In this document: piece after piece, positions 28,632 through 40,992 of the stretch | How the letters are laid out: every line of letters starts with the position of its first letter | Numbering within the stretch: the stretch's first letter is position 1 | Assembly: GCA_040769125.1 (NCBI GenBank) | Contig: JAXGLO010000001.1 | Span: forward strand, 1,426,001-1,490,000 | DNA: 64,000 bases | Reading direction: 5' to 3' | Source: CAIXSE01 sp040769125 | GTDB taxonomy: Bacteria > Actinomycetota > Thermoleophilia > UBA2241 | Position numbers and translations under genes: made by a program | Notes under the pieces: model-generated | The model's database searches: none | What the model saw: the letters and a program-made list of their open reading frames with translations, nothing else | What the model was told of the DNA's origin: nothing

Positions 28632-29297
28632 TCAGGCCGGTGGAGGTGAACACGCCGCGCCCGGGACCAGCCACGAGAACGGTGAGGCGCCGCACTCCTC
28701 GAGCGCGTCCACGAGAGCGACCACCGGAAGCCCCACGACGTTGAAGTAATCGCCGTCCACAGCCGACACGAGAGCTGAGCCCACACCCTGGATCGCGTAG
28801 GCGCCGGCGCGGTCGCGCCACTCGCCGCAGGCGACATAGCGCGCCATGTCGGTCGCCGAGAGGGCACGAAACGTCACACCGGTGACGGCGTGACGGACCA
28901 CGCTGAGGCCCGGGGCGCACAGGCAGAGACCGCTGTAGACCTCGTGCCGGCGGCCCGCGAGCAGGCGGAGGTACTCCTCAGCCTCCTGCTCGCCGCCCGC
29001 CTTTCCCAGCACCCGGCCGTCGACCACGACCACGGTGTCGACGCCGAGGACGAGCTCGCCGGCGCGCAGACGCACGCGCATCAGCACCTCATCGGCCTTG
29101 CCGCGAGCGTTGCGCTCGACGGTCCGCACAGGATCACCGTCATGGTGGTCTTCGTCGTACGCGCTCACCACAACGCGGAACGGCACTCCGAGCTGCCTGA
29201 GCAGCGCATCCCGCTGCGGCGAACGCGACGCGAGAACCAGCTTCAGACAGGGCGATTCATCGTCGGGCAGACGCGGCGCGACGTCAGATGAGCTCAT
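28632..29297 (-). CDS. maf: Maf-type nucleoside triphosphate pyrophosphatase
   Basis: A 221-residue Maf/YhdE family house-cleaning pyrophosphatase that removes non-canonical nucleotides. Family blocks are LVLASRSPQRDALLRQLGVP, NARGKADEVL, VLGVDTVVVVDGRVLGKAG and AYAIQGVGSALVSAVDGDYF. ATG 29297 is chosen; it overlaps the ndk stop by 14 bases. Maf proteins have also been connected with septum control, which would suit its place just before the mre operon, but that link is not shown here. Confidence 0.92.
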   Translation of the reverse strand: MSSSDVAPRLPDDESPCLKLVLASRSPQRDALLRQLGVPFRVVVSAYDEDHHDGDPVRTVERNARGKADEVLMRVRLRAGELVLGVDTVVVVDGRVLGKAGGEQEAEEYLRLLAGRRHEVYSGLCLCAPGLSVVRHAVTGVTFRALSATDMARYVACGEWRDRAGAYAIQGVGSALVSAVDGDYFNVVGLPVVALVDALEECGASPFSWLVPGAACSPPPA

Positions 29298-29697
29298 CCT
29301 CGCTGAAGAAGAGGGCGATCTCGCGCGAGGCGCTCTCGAGGCCGTCCGAGCCGTGGACCACATTCTCCTCCTTCGAGAGAGAGAAGTCGCCGCGGATCGT
29401 GCCCGGTGCGGCCTGCGCGGAGTCGGTGACGCCCATCATCGCGCGGGCCACGGTGACCGCCTCGCGACCCTCCCAGACCATGGCGACCACGGGTCCGGAC
29501 GTGATGAATGCGACCAGCGATTCGAAGAACGGCTTCTCGACATGTTCCGCGTAGTGACGCTCGGCCAGATCACGATCGATCTGCAGGGCCTTGAGGCCGC
29601 ACAACCGGAAGCCGCGGCGCTCGAAACGGGCGACGATCTCACCCACAAGGCCGCGGGCCACACCGTTGGGCTTCACCATGACGAACGTGCGTTCCAA
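29284..29697 (-). CDS. ndk: Nucleoside diphosphate kinase
   Basis: Ndk balances nucleoside triphosphates by phosphate transfer through a histidine. The 137-residue protein is canonical: ERTFVMVKPNGVARGLVGEI at the start and the active His115 in NVVHGSDGLESASREIALFF. The start is TTG 29697, five bases after a strong AGGAGG; no ATG or GTG fits the family start. It overlaps maf. Confidence 0.96.
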   Translation of the reverse strand: MERTFVMVKPNGVARGLVGEIVARFERRGFRLCGLKALQIDRDLAERHYAEHVEKPFFESLVAFITSGPVVAMVWEGREAVTVARAMMGVTDSAQAAPGTIRGDFSLSKEENVVHGSDGLESASREIALFFSEDELI

Positions 29698-29759
29698 TGA
29701 TGCCTCCTGAAGGTCGCGTCTGGCGCGCGCCGGCGCCGGACTACTTGGATGCCGTGGAG

Positions 29760-30275
29760 CTAGACGCGCTCGTGCGCGGTCGCCGCCGGGCCTCGCTGCT
29801 CCGTCCCGCAGTACGGGCAGAGCCGCCAGTCGCTGTCGACCAGCTTGCCGCAGCTGGCGCAGAGCGTGCGCAGCCGCTGCCCGCACGTGGGGCAGACGAG
29901 GAAGTCGTCCTGCAGCGGCGTGCCACAGGCCGTGCAGCGCTCCACATCCCCGAGGCGCCGCTCCATGACCTCCATCTCGAGCTCTCGCTCGCGCCGATCT
30001 GAGATGAGCTCTGCAGGCCGGATGATGGAGTAGATGATCAGGCCGAAGGGACCAAACACGAGGCCGGTGAGCACCGCCGCGATCAGCACGAGCTTGTCGT
30101 CGATCCTTCGGCGGGCGTCCTTGAACACCCAGAAGGCGCAAGCCAGCCACAGCGCAACCAGGAAGAAGACCGACAGTCTGGCGAGAAAGCCCCAGGTCGG
30201 CGAGCCGAAGAAGTCGACGAAGGACTGCAGCGGGTTGGCGCTCTTCGCCGCCGCGACCGTGATCTCGTGAGGCAC
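29760..30275 (-). CDS. Membrane protein with double zinc ribbon
   Basis: A 171-residue protein not assigned to a named function. Two membrane helices lie at about 30-52 and 60-85, followed by a charged helix and two four-cysteine zinc ribbons: C114/C117/C128/C131 and C139/C142/C153/C156. This is the double zinc ribbon pattern. The GTG start has GAGGAGGG just upstream. It stands between ndk and the small membrane gene and has its own upstream gap of 236 bases in which only a weak TATGAT -10 is seen. It may act as a membrane-bound adaptor. Confidence 0.75.
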   Translation of the reverse strand: MPHEITVAAAKSANPLQSFVDFFGSPTWGFLARLSVFFLVALWLACAFWVFKDARRRIDDKLVLIAAVLTGLVFGPFGLIIYSIIRPAELISDRRERELEMEVMERRLGDVERCTACGTPLQDDFLVCPTCGQRLRTLCASCGKLVDSDWRLCPYCGTEQRGPAATAHERV

Positions 30276-30511
30276 CTGCCCTCCTCATGCGCACGTCGCC
30301 GGGACTCCGTCCTCTGCCCCGACGGGTATGACGACCGCTCGCCAGCGTCGACGACGCGGGAGCCCGGCGGAGCGCCACCGGCCGGCTGACCCAGAAGGCC
30401 AGCGCCGCCATCATACCCGAGAACACCGCCTGGCAGCCTGGCGCGTGACGGACGGCGATCCAGAGGCCCGGCCACACCCGGCGTCACGCGCCGGTGCACC
30501 TGCGCGAAAGC

Positions 30512-30658
30512 CTAGAAAAGCGCCCAGAGGAGCGAGGGCGTGACGGCGAGCTTCATGCCCAGGAGGTAGCCAACGAAGAAGGCGACGAACGCGACCGCCA
30601 CCACTACCAGCAACGCGACCAGCAATCTCACGGCCGGATGCGCCCTCTTCTTTGCCAT
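30512..30658 (-). CDS. 48-residue single-span membrane protein
   Basis: A small gene with good supporting signals: ATG 30658 is preceded by GGGAGGG and by a well-formed promoter. The product has a basic start (MAKKRAHPAVR), one long hydrophobic helix over about residues 11-34 and a short tail with a second hydrophobic patch. It is not recognised as a known family. It could be a small regulator or subunit of a membrane complex; there is no direct evidence for either. Confidence 0.65.
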   Translation of the reverse strand: MAKKRAHPAVRLLVALLVVVAVAFVAFFVGYLLGMKLAVTPSLLWALF

Positions 30659-30687
30659 CCTGCGTCCCTCCCTGGGGGTTTCGCGCA

Positions 30688-30715
30688 AGTATATCGGACA
30701 CGGGTGAGCCGACAA
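30688..30715 (-). promoter_or_regulatory. Promoter of the 48-residue membrane protein gene
   Basis: TTGTCG (30710-30715), 16 bases, TATACT (30688-30693) on the minus strand. The predicted leader is about 22 bases and contains the ribosome site. Confidence 0.6.
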
Positions 30716-30753
30716 TGCATCGTCGCCAGCATCCAGGGCGATGCCGACCTGCC

Positions 30754-32058
30754 TCAGGCGGGCGCCGCGATGAGTTCGCGCAGATCCTCGAGGAGGTAGA
30801 GCGAGCCGGCGATCAGGACGGCTCCCCCCTCCCCCGCCCTGCTCCGCGCGAGCCCAACGGCAGTGCACGGATCGGCGACGATGTGCACGGGCGGTGGGGC
30901 CGCGCCGCGGCGGGCGGCGGCTGTCCGCAGGGCAGCCGCCAGATCCGCGGCGCTCAGGCTTCTGGCCTCGCTCGCCCGCGTGCACACGACCTCGTCCAGC
31001 AGCGGCAGGAGCCCCTCGAGCATGGCGCCGTAGTCCTTGTCGCTCATCACGGCCAGAACGCCGACCACCGGCCGTGGCACGGTCACCGCCGCGAGGCTCT
31101 GCGCCAGCACGGCCACGCCGTGGGGGTTGTGGGCGCCGTCGGCCAGAATCAGCGGCCGTTCGCCGACCTTTTGCAGCCTGCCGGGCACCGCGGTGCCGGC
31201 TAGCGCCTTCCGCGTGGCCGCCTCGTCGAGGCGGCCGAGCAGCAGGCGCACGGCGACCACCGCCAGGGCAGCATTGTCGACCTGATAGAGGGCGGGAGTC
31301 GGGACGCTGAGCCCCGCCCATGACTCGCCGAGGGCGGCCACGGTAAACCCCTTGGGATCGCCGGCGACCGAGAAATCGGAGCCCATTACATGAGGCCGCG
31401 CGCCGCGCTCGGCGCAGACTCGGCGCACCTGTCCCTCGAGGCCGTCCAGCGCTCCGAAGACTGCATCGCCGCCCTTAATGACGGCGGCCTTCTCGGAGAG
31501 GATCAGCTCCCTCGTCTCGCCCAGTACCTCGGTATGCTCGAGAGCGATGTTGGTGAGCGCCACCACGGGAGCGCACACCACGTTGGTGGCGTCGAGGCGG
31601 CCACCCAGACCGGCCTCGAGCGCCGCCGCTTTGACCCCGCTCTCCGCGAAGGAGAGCAGCGCTGCAACGGTGAGCACCTCGAACTGCGTCGTCTCACCCA
31701 GGTCTTCCGGCAACCGAGCGACGGCCCGCCGCACGGCTTCGACGCTGCGACCGAAAAGATCCTCCCCGGCGGGAACGCCGCCGATGAGCACACGCTCGGT
31801 CCAGCTCGAGATGTGCGGCGACAGATACGCAGCAGAGCGCAGGCCGTGAGCGCGGAGCACCGCCTCGCAGTAGCGCGTCGTCGACGACTTGCCGTTGGTG
31901 CCCACGACGTGGATGACGCGATAGGCGTCCTGCGGGCGGCCAAGCCTCTCGAGCAAAGCGTTGACCCGCTCGAGCCCGGGGCGCATGCCGAAGACCGCGA
32001 GCGACTCGAGATACGCCGCCCAGCCTGGGCCCGAACCGCCGCTTGCGTCGCGGCTCAC
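30754..32058 (-). CDS. folC: FolC, dihydrofolate/folylpolyglutamate synthase
   Basis: FolC adds glutamates to folates and often makes dihydrofolate from dihydropteroate. The 434-residue protein has the Mur-ligase type P-loop VVGTNGKSSTTR, SPHISSWTERVLI, EAGLGGRLDATNVV, and the C-terminal ILADGAHNPHGV block. The GTG at 32058 follows the valS stop by 13 bases with GGAG nearby. The valS-folC order is common in Gram-positive bacteria. Confidence 0.94.
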   Translation of the reverse strand: MSRDASGGSGPGWAAYLESLAVFGMRPGLERVNALLERLGRPQDAYRVIHVVGTNGKSSTTRYCEAVLRAHGLRSAAYLSPHISSWTERVLIGGVPAGEDLFGRSVEAVRRAVARLPEDLGETTQFEVLTVAALLSFAESGVKAAALEAGLGGRLDATNVVCAPVVALTNIALEHTEVLGETRELILSEKAAVIKGGDAVFGALDGLEGQVRRVCAERGARPHVMGSDFSVAGDPKGFTVAALGESWAGLSVPTPALYQVDNAALAVVAVRLLLGRLDEAATRKALAGTAVPGRLQKVGERPLILADGAHNPHGVAVLAQSLAAVTVPRPVVGVLAVMSDKDYGAMLEGLLPLLDEVVCTRASEARSLSAADLAAALRTAAARRGAAPPPVHIVADPCTAVGLARSRAGEGGAVLIAGSLYLLEDLRELIAAPA

Positions 32059-32071
32059 TCCGCTGCCTCGC

Positions 32072-34693
32072 TCAGCCCGCGCGAAGCTGGGCGAGGCGCG
32101 ACGCCAGCTCATCACGGTCGGCCAGATAGGTGGCGAGCCTGGCGCGCTCCTTGGCGACCACCGCCTCGGGAGCGCGCCCCACGAAGTTCTCGTTGGCCAG
32201 CTTCGCCTCGCCGCGCGCGACCTCCTTCTCGACTTTCGCGAGCTGCTGCTCGAGGCGGGCCAGCTCCTCGGCCCTGTCGACAACGACGGCCACCTCGAAA
32301 CGGCCGCCGGGCACCAGCACGACCGTCCCATCGGTCGCCGGCGCCTCTCCGAAGCGCACCTCGGCCCTCGCCATCTGGCGGAACGATGCCGCGTACTGCG
32401 GGTAGCACTCGCCGCCCGCGGCGGCCGGATCGCGCACGAAGACGGCCTCGAGGACCTGTCCTGGAGCTACTCTGGCCTCGGCGCGGAAGTGCCGGAGAGC
32501 GTTGATCGCCGCCTGCACGTCGGCGACCGCCGCCTCGTCCACGAGAGAGAGCAGCGCGTCGTCACGGCGCGGATGATCCCGGCGCAGCAAGGGCGCCGCG
32601 CCGTACTGCGCGGCCACTTCCTCAGTCACGAACGGCAGGAATGGGTGCAGGAGGCGAACGATCTGGTCGAGCAACCAGCGGGCATGCCCGGCGGCGGCGG
32701 CCTGTTCCGCCGGATCGTCTCCGTAGAGGCGCGTCTTGACAAGTTCGAGGTACCAGTCGCAGAACTCGTCCCAGACGAAGTGATAGAGCGTGTCCACGGC
32801 GGCGGCGAAGTCGAAGGTGGCAACCGCCGCCTCCACGTCACCCAGGCAGCGCTGAAACATGCTGGTGATCCAGCGGTCAACCTGATGTGCGTCGTTCCGC
32901 CGCGGCTCGTGCTCGTGGCTGGCCAGCAGGACGAGCCGTGAGGCGTTCCAGAGCTTGTTGGCGAACCCGCGACCCATGGCGATCTTCTCTTCGCTGAAGC
33001 GCACGTCCTGGCTGCTGCTCATGAGCAGCAGCGCGAAGCGTGTAGCGTCGGCGCCGTACTTCTCGATCATCTCGAGCGGGTCGATGCCGGTGCCGAGGCT
33101 CTTGCTCATGCGGCGGCCGTCGGGCGCCTGGATCACGGAGTGGATGTAGACGTCGTGGAACGGCACCTCGCCGAGGAACTCCATGCCCATCATCACCATG
33201 CGCGCCACCCAGAGAAAGATGATCTCGCGCGCGGTGCTCAGGAGGTTCGTCGGGTAGAAGTAGGCGAGATCGGGGGTCTCGTCCGGCCAGCCCCAGGTGG
33301 CGAACGGCCACAGCGCCGAGCTGAACCACGTATCGAGGACGTCGGTGTCGCGCGTCAGCGTCGTCGAACCGCACTCCCCGCAGGCCTCCGGCTCGGTCTC
33401 GGCGACCGTGATATGGCCGTGCTCGCAGTACCACACCGGCAGCTGGTGCCCCCACCAGAGCTGACGGCTGATGCACCAGGGGCGGAGGTTCTCCATCCAG
33501 TCGATGTAGACGCGGCCCCAGCGCTCCGGCGTGAACTTCACCCTCCCGTCGCGGACGACCTCCGTGGCGGGCCTCTTGAGCTCGTCCATCCGCATGAACC
33601 ACTGTTCGCTGATGAGCGGCTCGATGGGGGTGCCGCAGCGATCACAGGTGGCCACGCTATGGGGGTAATCCTCGACCTTCTCGAGCACACCGAGCGCGCG
33701 TAGATCGGCGATCACGCGATCAGCGGCCTCCTCGACCTCGAGGCCGACGTAGGGCCCGCCGGCGGCGGTGATGCAGCCGTCCTGGCCGATAGCCTGCACC
33801 GACTCGAGGCCGTGGTCGCGGCCGATGTCGAAGTCGGTCAGGTCGTGCGCCGGGGTGATCTTGAGGGCGCCGGTGCCGAACGAGGGATCGACGCGCTCGT
33901 CGGCGACGATGCGGAGCTCGCGGCCGAGCAGCGGCAGAGTCGCGGTCCTGCCGACCAGATGCCGGTAGCGCTCGTCGTCCGGATGCACCGCGACGGCGGT
34001 GTCGCCGAGCATCGTCTCCGGCCGCGTGGTGGCGATCGTCACAGAGTCCCCGCCGTCGACCGAGTAACGGATAAAGCTGAGTGTTCCCGGCATCTCCTTG
34101 TACGCGACCTCGAGGTCGCTGATCGCCGTCCCGCAGCGCGGGCACCAGTTGACGAGGTAGGAATCCTTGTAGACGTAGCCCTTCTCGTACAGGGCGACGA
34201 AGACCCGCACCACGGCCTTGACGTAGCCTTCGTCGAAGGTGAATCGCTCGCGCTCGTAGTCGCAGGCGCAGCCGAGGCTCTTGAGCTGCCGGATGATCGT
34301 GCCGCCGTACTCCCGGCGCCAGGCCCAGACCCGCTTCGTGAACTCCTCGCGACCGAGGTCTTCCTTGGTCAGCCCCTCGCTGCGGAGAAGCTTCTCGACG
34401 ACGTTCTGCGTGGCGATTCCGGCGTGATCGGTGCCCACCAGCCAGCAGGCGTTCTCGCCCAGCATGCGATGGTAGCGCGTGAGCACGTCCTGGATGGCGC
34501 CGTTCAGGGCGTGGCCCATGTGCAGGCTGCCGGTCACGTTCGGCGGCGGAATGACGATCGAGTAGGGCGCGCGCTCGGGGTCCGGCTCGGCGTGGAAGAG
34601 ACGCTCGGAGAGCCACTCATCCATCCAGCGCGACTCGACCGCCGCGGGCTCGAAACGGGTGGTTTCCTTCAGATAGGTCTGCGGGTCGGTCAT
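32072..34693 (-). CDS. valS: Valyl-tRNA synthetase
   Basis: A class I synthetase of 873 residues. The HIGH motif is HMGH in NVTGSLHMGHALN, and the KMSKS loop appears as RMSKS in DGRRMSKSLGTGID. The editing domain, anticodon-binding domain and the C-terminal coiled coil (VDRAEELARLEQQLAKVEKE) are all present. ATG 34693 with GAGG upstream is used instead of the longer open frame. Its leader was checked for a T-box pattern and none was seen. Confidence 0.97.
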   Translation of the reverse strand: MTDPQTYLKETTRFEPAAVESRWMDEWLSERLFHAEPDPERAPYSIVIPPPNVTGSLHMGHALNGAIQDVLTRYHRMLGENACWLVGTDHAGIATQNVVEKLLRSEGLTKEDLGREEFTKRVWAWRREYGGTIIRQLKSLGCACDYERERFTFDEGYVKAVVRVFVALYEKGYVYKDSYLVNWCPRCGTAISDLEVAYKEMPGTLSFIRYSVDGGDSVTIATTRPETMLGDTAVAVHPDDERYRHLVGRTATLPLLGRELRIVADERVDPSFGTGALKITPAHDLTDFDIGRDHGLESVQAIGQDGCITAAGGPYVGLEVEEAADRVIADLRALGVLEKVEDYPHSVATCDRCGTPIEPLISEQWFMRMDELKRPATEVVRDGRVKFTPERWGRVYIDWMENLRPWCISRQLWWGHQLPVWYCEHGHITVAETEPEACGECGSTTLTRDTDVLDTWFSSALWPFATWGWPDETPDLAYFYPTNLLSTAREIIFLWVARMVMMGMEFLGEVPFHDVYIHSVIQAPDGRRMSKSLGTGIDPLEMIEKYGADATRFALLLMSSSQDVRFSEEKIAMGRGFANKLWNASRLVLLASHEHEPRRNDAHQVDRWITSMFQRCLGDVEAAVATFDFAAAVDTLYHFVWDEFCDWYLELVKTRLYGDDPAEQAAAAGHARWLLDQIVRLLHPFLPFVTEEVAAQYGAAPLLRRDHPRRDDALLSLVDEAAVADVQAAINALRHFRAEARVAPGQVLEAVFVRDPAAAGGECYPQYAASFRQMARAEVRFGEAPATDGTVVLVPGGRFEVAVVVDRAEELARLEQQLAKVEKEVARGEAKLANENFVGRAPEAVVAKERARLATYLADRDELASRLAQLRAG

Positions 34694-34794
34694 GACGCCT
34701 CGGGGCCTCGGATGTGGACTGACGTCGCGTCGTGGCAGGTGAGCGGCACAACGCACGGCCGCGGGGCAGGCTACGCCGCCCGCGGCCTGAGCGC

Positions 34795-34800
34795 AGTATA
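34795..34800 (-). promoter_or_regulatory. Candidate valS -10 element
   Basis: TATACT on the minus strand, about 100 bases before valS. The matching -35 region is poor (CGGCAA at 17 bases). Confidence 0.4.
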
Positions 34801-34810
34801 GCGAGAGCCG

Positions 34811-34838
34811 GCCGCCCTTGCCGAACGCGCAGGGCGGC
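34811..34838 (-). terminator. GC-rich hairpin after lon
   Basis: GCCGCCCT and AGGGCGGC form an 8-bp stem with a 12-base loop between lon and valS. There is no U-run on either strand, so it is only a possible pause or Rho-type end. Confidence 0.3.
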
Positions 34839-34904
34839 GGCCGCGCTGTAAGGCCCAGCCTGCCTCAGCAGACGGCGCGCCGACCCAGCTTCGCCGCGGC
34901 CGGA

Positions 34905-37392
<2,488 letters not shown>

Positions 37393-37412
<20 letters not shown>

Positions 37413-38664
37413 GCTCGGGGAGCGCCTTCTCGGCCTCGGTCACCAGCGTCGGGTCGATGCCTTTCTCGATGGTCTCACGGGTGATCACGCACTTGCGCAC
37501 GTCACGGCGTGAAGGCAGATCGAACATCACGCCCATCAGGGACTCCTCGATGATCGACCGCAGACCACGAGCTCCCGTGCCGCGCTCGAGGGCCTTGGCG
37601 GCGATGGCGGCCAGCGCCTCGTCGGCGACGACCAGCTCGACGCCGTCGAGCGAGAAGAACTTCTGGTACTGCCTGGTGAGGGCGTTCCTGGGCTCGGTGA
37701 GGATGCGCTGGAGGTCGCCCTCGTCGAGATTGTGCACCGCCGAGACCACCGGCAGCCGCCCGATGAACTCGGGGATGAGGCCGAACTCCAGCAGATCCTC
37801 GGGCAGCACCTCGGCGAAGATCGTGCCTGGATCCTTCTCGGCCTTGCTGATGACGTCGGCCATGAAGCCCACGCCCTGCCTGCCTATGCGACGCTCGATG
37901 ATCTTGTCGAGCCCGGCGAACGCGCCGCCGCAGATGAACAGCACGTTGGTAGTGTCGATGGTGAGAAACTCCTGGTGCGGGTGCTTGCGACCGCCTTGCG
38001 GCGGCACGCTCGCGACCGTGCCCTCGAGGATCTTGAGGAGCGCCTGCTGCACGCCCTCGCCGGAGACGTCACGAGTGATCGACGGGTTGTCGGCCTTGCG
38101 GGCGATCTTGTCGATCTCGTCGATGTAGATGATGCCCGTCTCGGCGCGCTTGGTGTCGAAGTCGGCGGCCTGGATCAGCTTCAGGAGGATGTTCTCGACG
38201 TCCTCGCCGACGTACCCGGCCTCCGTGAGGGCGGTGGCGTCGGCGATCGCGAACGGCACGTTCAGAATACGGGCAAGCGTCTGGGCGAGCAGCGTCTTGC
38301 CGCAGCCGGTGGGCCCGAGCAGAAGGATGTTGCTCTTCTGGAGCTCGACGTCGGTCTCGCCGGAGGTAACTGCGCGGACACGCTTGTAATGGTTGTACAC
38401 GGCCACCGCCAAGGCGCGCTTCGCCTCGTCCTGGCCGACGACGTAATCGTTGAGGATCGCGTAGATGTCGCGAGGCTTGGGGAGCTGCTCGAGATCGAGA
38501 CCGGCCGGTTCTGCGAACTCTTCATCGATGATCTCGTTGCAGAGATCGATGCACTCGTTGCAGATGTACACTCCGGGCCCAGCGATGAGCTTCTTCACCT
38601 GCCGCTGCGACTTGCCGCAGAAGCTGCAGAGAAGCTGTTCGTTGCCCTCGGTCGTGCCTGCCAC
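37393..38664 (-). CDS. clpX: ClpX, ATP-dependent unfoldase
   Basis: A 423-residue ClpX. The N-terminal zinc domain has LCSFCGKSQRQVKKLIAGPG and CNECIDLC, the AAA+ part has GPTGCGKTLLAQTLA and YIDEIDKIARK, and a loop IGRQGVGF occupies the place of the ClpP-contact IGF loop. GTG 38664 is used, with AGGAGGAG upstream; the open frame extends farther but only as noise. clpP is 34 bases upstream. Confidence 0.97.
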
Positions 38665-38698
38665 TCTCGCTCCTCCTCGCTGGACGCCGCCGCCCGCC

Positions 38699-39283
38699 TC
38701 AGCGGTGGGCGATGACGTCGTCGATGATGCCGTAGTCCCTGGCGTCCGCGGCGGACATGAAATAGTCGCGCTCCGTATCGAGGCGCACGCGCTCGACGGG
38801 CTGGCCGGTGTGCTCCGCGATGATCTCGTCCAGCCTCTGCCGAAGGTTGAGAACCTCCCTGGCGTGGATCTCGATGTCGGTGGCCTGACCCTCGTAGCCG
38901 CCGGCCACCTGATGGATGAGCACACGCGCGTTGGGCAGCGCGAAGCGCTTGCCCCTGGCGCCGCTGGCGAGCAGCAACGCCCCCATGCTCATGGCGCTGC
39001 CCACGCAGATGGTGCTCACGTCGGGCTTGATGAACTGAATAGTGTCGTAGATCGCCAGACCCGCGTACACCGAGCCGCCGGGACTGTTGATGTACAGGCT
39101 GATGTCCTTGTCCGGGTCGTCCGACTCGAGATGAATGAGCTGCGCCACAACGAGATTGGCGATGTCGTCGGTGACGGGAGTACCAAGGAAGATCACGCGC
39201 TCGCTGAGGAGCCGCGAGAAGATGTCGAACGAACGCTCGCCACGACTGGTCTGCTCGATCACGAACGGTACAAGTGGTGTCAC
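38699..39283 (-). CDS. clpP: ClpP protease subunit
   Basis: A 194-residue serine peptidase that forms the tetradecameric chamber served by ClpX. The nucleophile is S99 in GSAMSMGALLLA, the histidine is H124 in VLIHQVAGG and the aspartate lies near residue 169 in LDTERDYFMS. No second clpP is seen in the window. The start is GTG 39283 with AGAGGGA upstream. Confidence 0.97.
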   Translation of the reverse strand: MTPLVPFVIEQTSRGERSFDIFSRLLSERVIFLGTPVTDDIANLVVAQLIHLESDDPDKDISLYINSPGGSVYAGLAIYDTIQFIKPDVSTICVGSAMSMGALLLASGARGKRFALPNARVLIHQVAGGYEGQATDIEIHAREVLNLRQRLDEIIAEHTGQPVERVRLDTERDYFMSAADARDYGIIDDVIAHR

Positions 39284-39338
39284 TGACTCATCCCTCTCGT
39301 CTGTTGGCGCTGTACTGGCCGTGCCCGGCGCGATGCGC

Positions 39339-40763
39339 TCAGTCGCGCGCCGGCTCGGCCGCAGCCCCGTCGCTCACCTCATCGGCCCCGTCGCTCGTGT
39401 CAGCGGCGTCATCGCTCTCGGCCGCCTCGGCCACCGCCTCGGCGGCCGCCTCGGCGGCCTCCGTCATCGCGACCGCGACGGCGCTTTCGGCAACCATGTC
39501 GGCGGCCTTCGCCAGTAGCATTTCGCTGCGGATGACCTCTTGCCTGCCCGACTTCCGGAGATCGGCGAGAAGCTCGAGGTGATCACGGCCGAGCATCTCG
39601 GCGTCGCGACGCACAACCGCGGCGATGTCGTCGTCGGTCACCTCCAGCCCTTCAGCCTCGGCGATCGCCTCGAGCACGAGCTGACGCTTGATGACGAACT
39701 CGGCCTGCGGCCGGAGCTCCTCCTCCATCGCCTGCGGCGACTTCTCGATGAGACCGAGGTACGACTCCATCGACATGCCCTGCGAGGCGACATTCTGCTC
39801 GAGCTGATGATAGAGGCGGTGCGCCTCACGGTCGATCATGGTGGACGGCACCCGCAGCGTGGCGTTCTCCACGGCCTTCTCGACCGCCGCCGCGTGATAC
39901 TCCCGCGCGACGCTCACCTCTGCCGCCGCCACGAGACGCTTGCGCACGTCGGCGCGCAGCTCCTCGAGTGTCTCGAACTCGCTGATGTCGGCGGCGAAGG
40001 CGTCGTCGAGATCCGGGACGACCTTCTCCTTGATCTCCTTGACCTGCACCTTGAAGGTGGCGTCCTGACCGGCGAGGTGCCCGGCGTGGTAATCGTCCGG
40101 GAACGTGACGGCGAAGGTCGTATCCTCGCCGTGCTGCATGCCGATCACGGATTCCTCGAAGCCCGGTATGAGGTTGCCACGCCCGATCTCGACTACCTGA
40201 TCGGCGCCCTGGGCGCCCTCGATCGGCTCGCCGTCGCGCATCCCCTCGAAATCCATGAGGACGAAGTCGCCGCTCTGCACGGCGCGGCCTTCGACGGGCT
40301 GGAGCCGCGCACCGCGCTCACGGAGCTGCGCGAGCTGGCTATCCACTTGCTCGTCGGTAACCGCCACTTCACGCCGTGGCACCTCGAGGCCCTTGTACTC
40401 GCCAAGAGCGGGCACGGGCATCATCTGGACCTTCAGGGAGAAGCTGTAGTCGGCGGTCTCGTCGAGGGGGCCGGCCTTGAGGTCGATCGTGCCCACGGCG
40501 TCGTCCCACAGACCGGACTCCTTGAGGGCCTCGTCGCCCCACCTCGGCATGGCGGCCTCGAGCGTCTCGTGGCGAAGGTACTCCTCGCCAACCTGGCGGA
40601 TTACCAGCTCCACGGGCACCTTGCCCTTGCGGAAGCCAGGGAGCTGAAGCCTGCTGCGGACCTGAGCGAGCGTACGGTTGTATGCCTTCTTGACCGCCTC
40701 GGCGGGCACGTCGACAGACAGCTCGACCTCGTTCTCGCCGGCGGGACTGACGTTCGTCTTCAC
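39339..40763 (-). CDS. tig: Trigger factor
   Basis: A 474-residue ribosome-bound chaperone. The ribosome-binding signature appears as GFRKGKVPVELV, the PPIase domain runs from about residue 150 (GRAVQSGDFVLMDFEG) and the C-terminal arm domain follows. The last 45 residues are an Asp/Glu/Ala/Ser-rich tail typical of actinobacterial trigger factors. The GTG start has CGGAGAT upstream. It heads the clpP-clpX-lon series. Confidence 0.95.
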   Translation of the reverse strand: MKTNVSPAGENEVELSVDVPAEAVKKAYNRTLAQVRSRLQLPGFRKGKVPVELVIRQVGEEYLRHETLEAAMPRWGDEALKESGLWDDAVGTIDLKAGPLDETADYSFSLKVQMMPVPALGEYKGLEVPRREVAVTDEQVDSQLAQLRERGARLQPVEGRAVQSGDFVLMDFEGMRDGEPIEGAQGADQVVEIGRGNLIPGFEESVIGMQHGEDTTFAVTFPDDYHAGHLAGQDATFKVQVKEIKEKVVPDLDDAFAADISEFETLEELRADVRKRLVAAAEVSVAREYHAAAVEKAVENATLRVPSTMIDREAHRLYHQLEQNVASQGMSMESYLGLIEKSPQAMEEELRPQAEFVIKRQLVLEAIAEAEGLEVTDDDIAAVVRRDAEMLGRDHLELLADLRKSGRQEVIRSEMLLAKAADMVAESAVAVAMTEAAEAAAEAVAEAAESDDAADTSDGADEVSDGAAAEPARD

Positions 40764-40853
40764 TATCCGATCTCCGTATCTCGATGGGGCACACCGGATA
40801 CCGCTGGCATCGGGATCCGCCCAGTTGTCCGTATGAGGTCAGGCAGGGGCTTG

Positions 40854-40939
40854 TGGTGCGGGTGAGAGGACTTGAACCTCCACGAGCTTGGCTCACCAGA
40901 TCCTAAGTCTAGCGCGTCTACCAGTTCCGCCACACCCGC
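40854..40939 (-). tRNA. tRNA-Leu (UAG)
   Basis: The acceptor stem GCGGGTG/CACCCGC pairs fully, the D and T arms are standard (GGTTCAAGTCC), the anticodon loop CTTAGGA gives UAG, and there is a long variable arm as expected for Leu. CCA is encoded at 40854-40856. Confidence 0.95.
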
Positions 40940-40992
40940 ACAGCGTCAAACCCCGACGGCCGGCGACATCGCCGGCCGATGATCGACAGGAA

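Noticed and set aside
29683..29694. GAACGTGCGTTC at the ndk start looks like a fourth LexA box
   Set aside because: It is fully explained by codons for the conserved ERTF residues of Ndk, lies behind a normal ribosome site, and no promoter overlaps it.
34694..34904. Possible T-box leader for valS
   Set aside because: No AGGGTGG-type antiterminator sequence and no terminator with a U-run were found on the minus strand.
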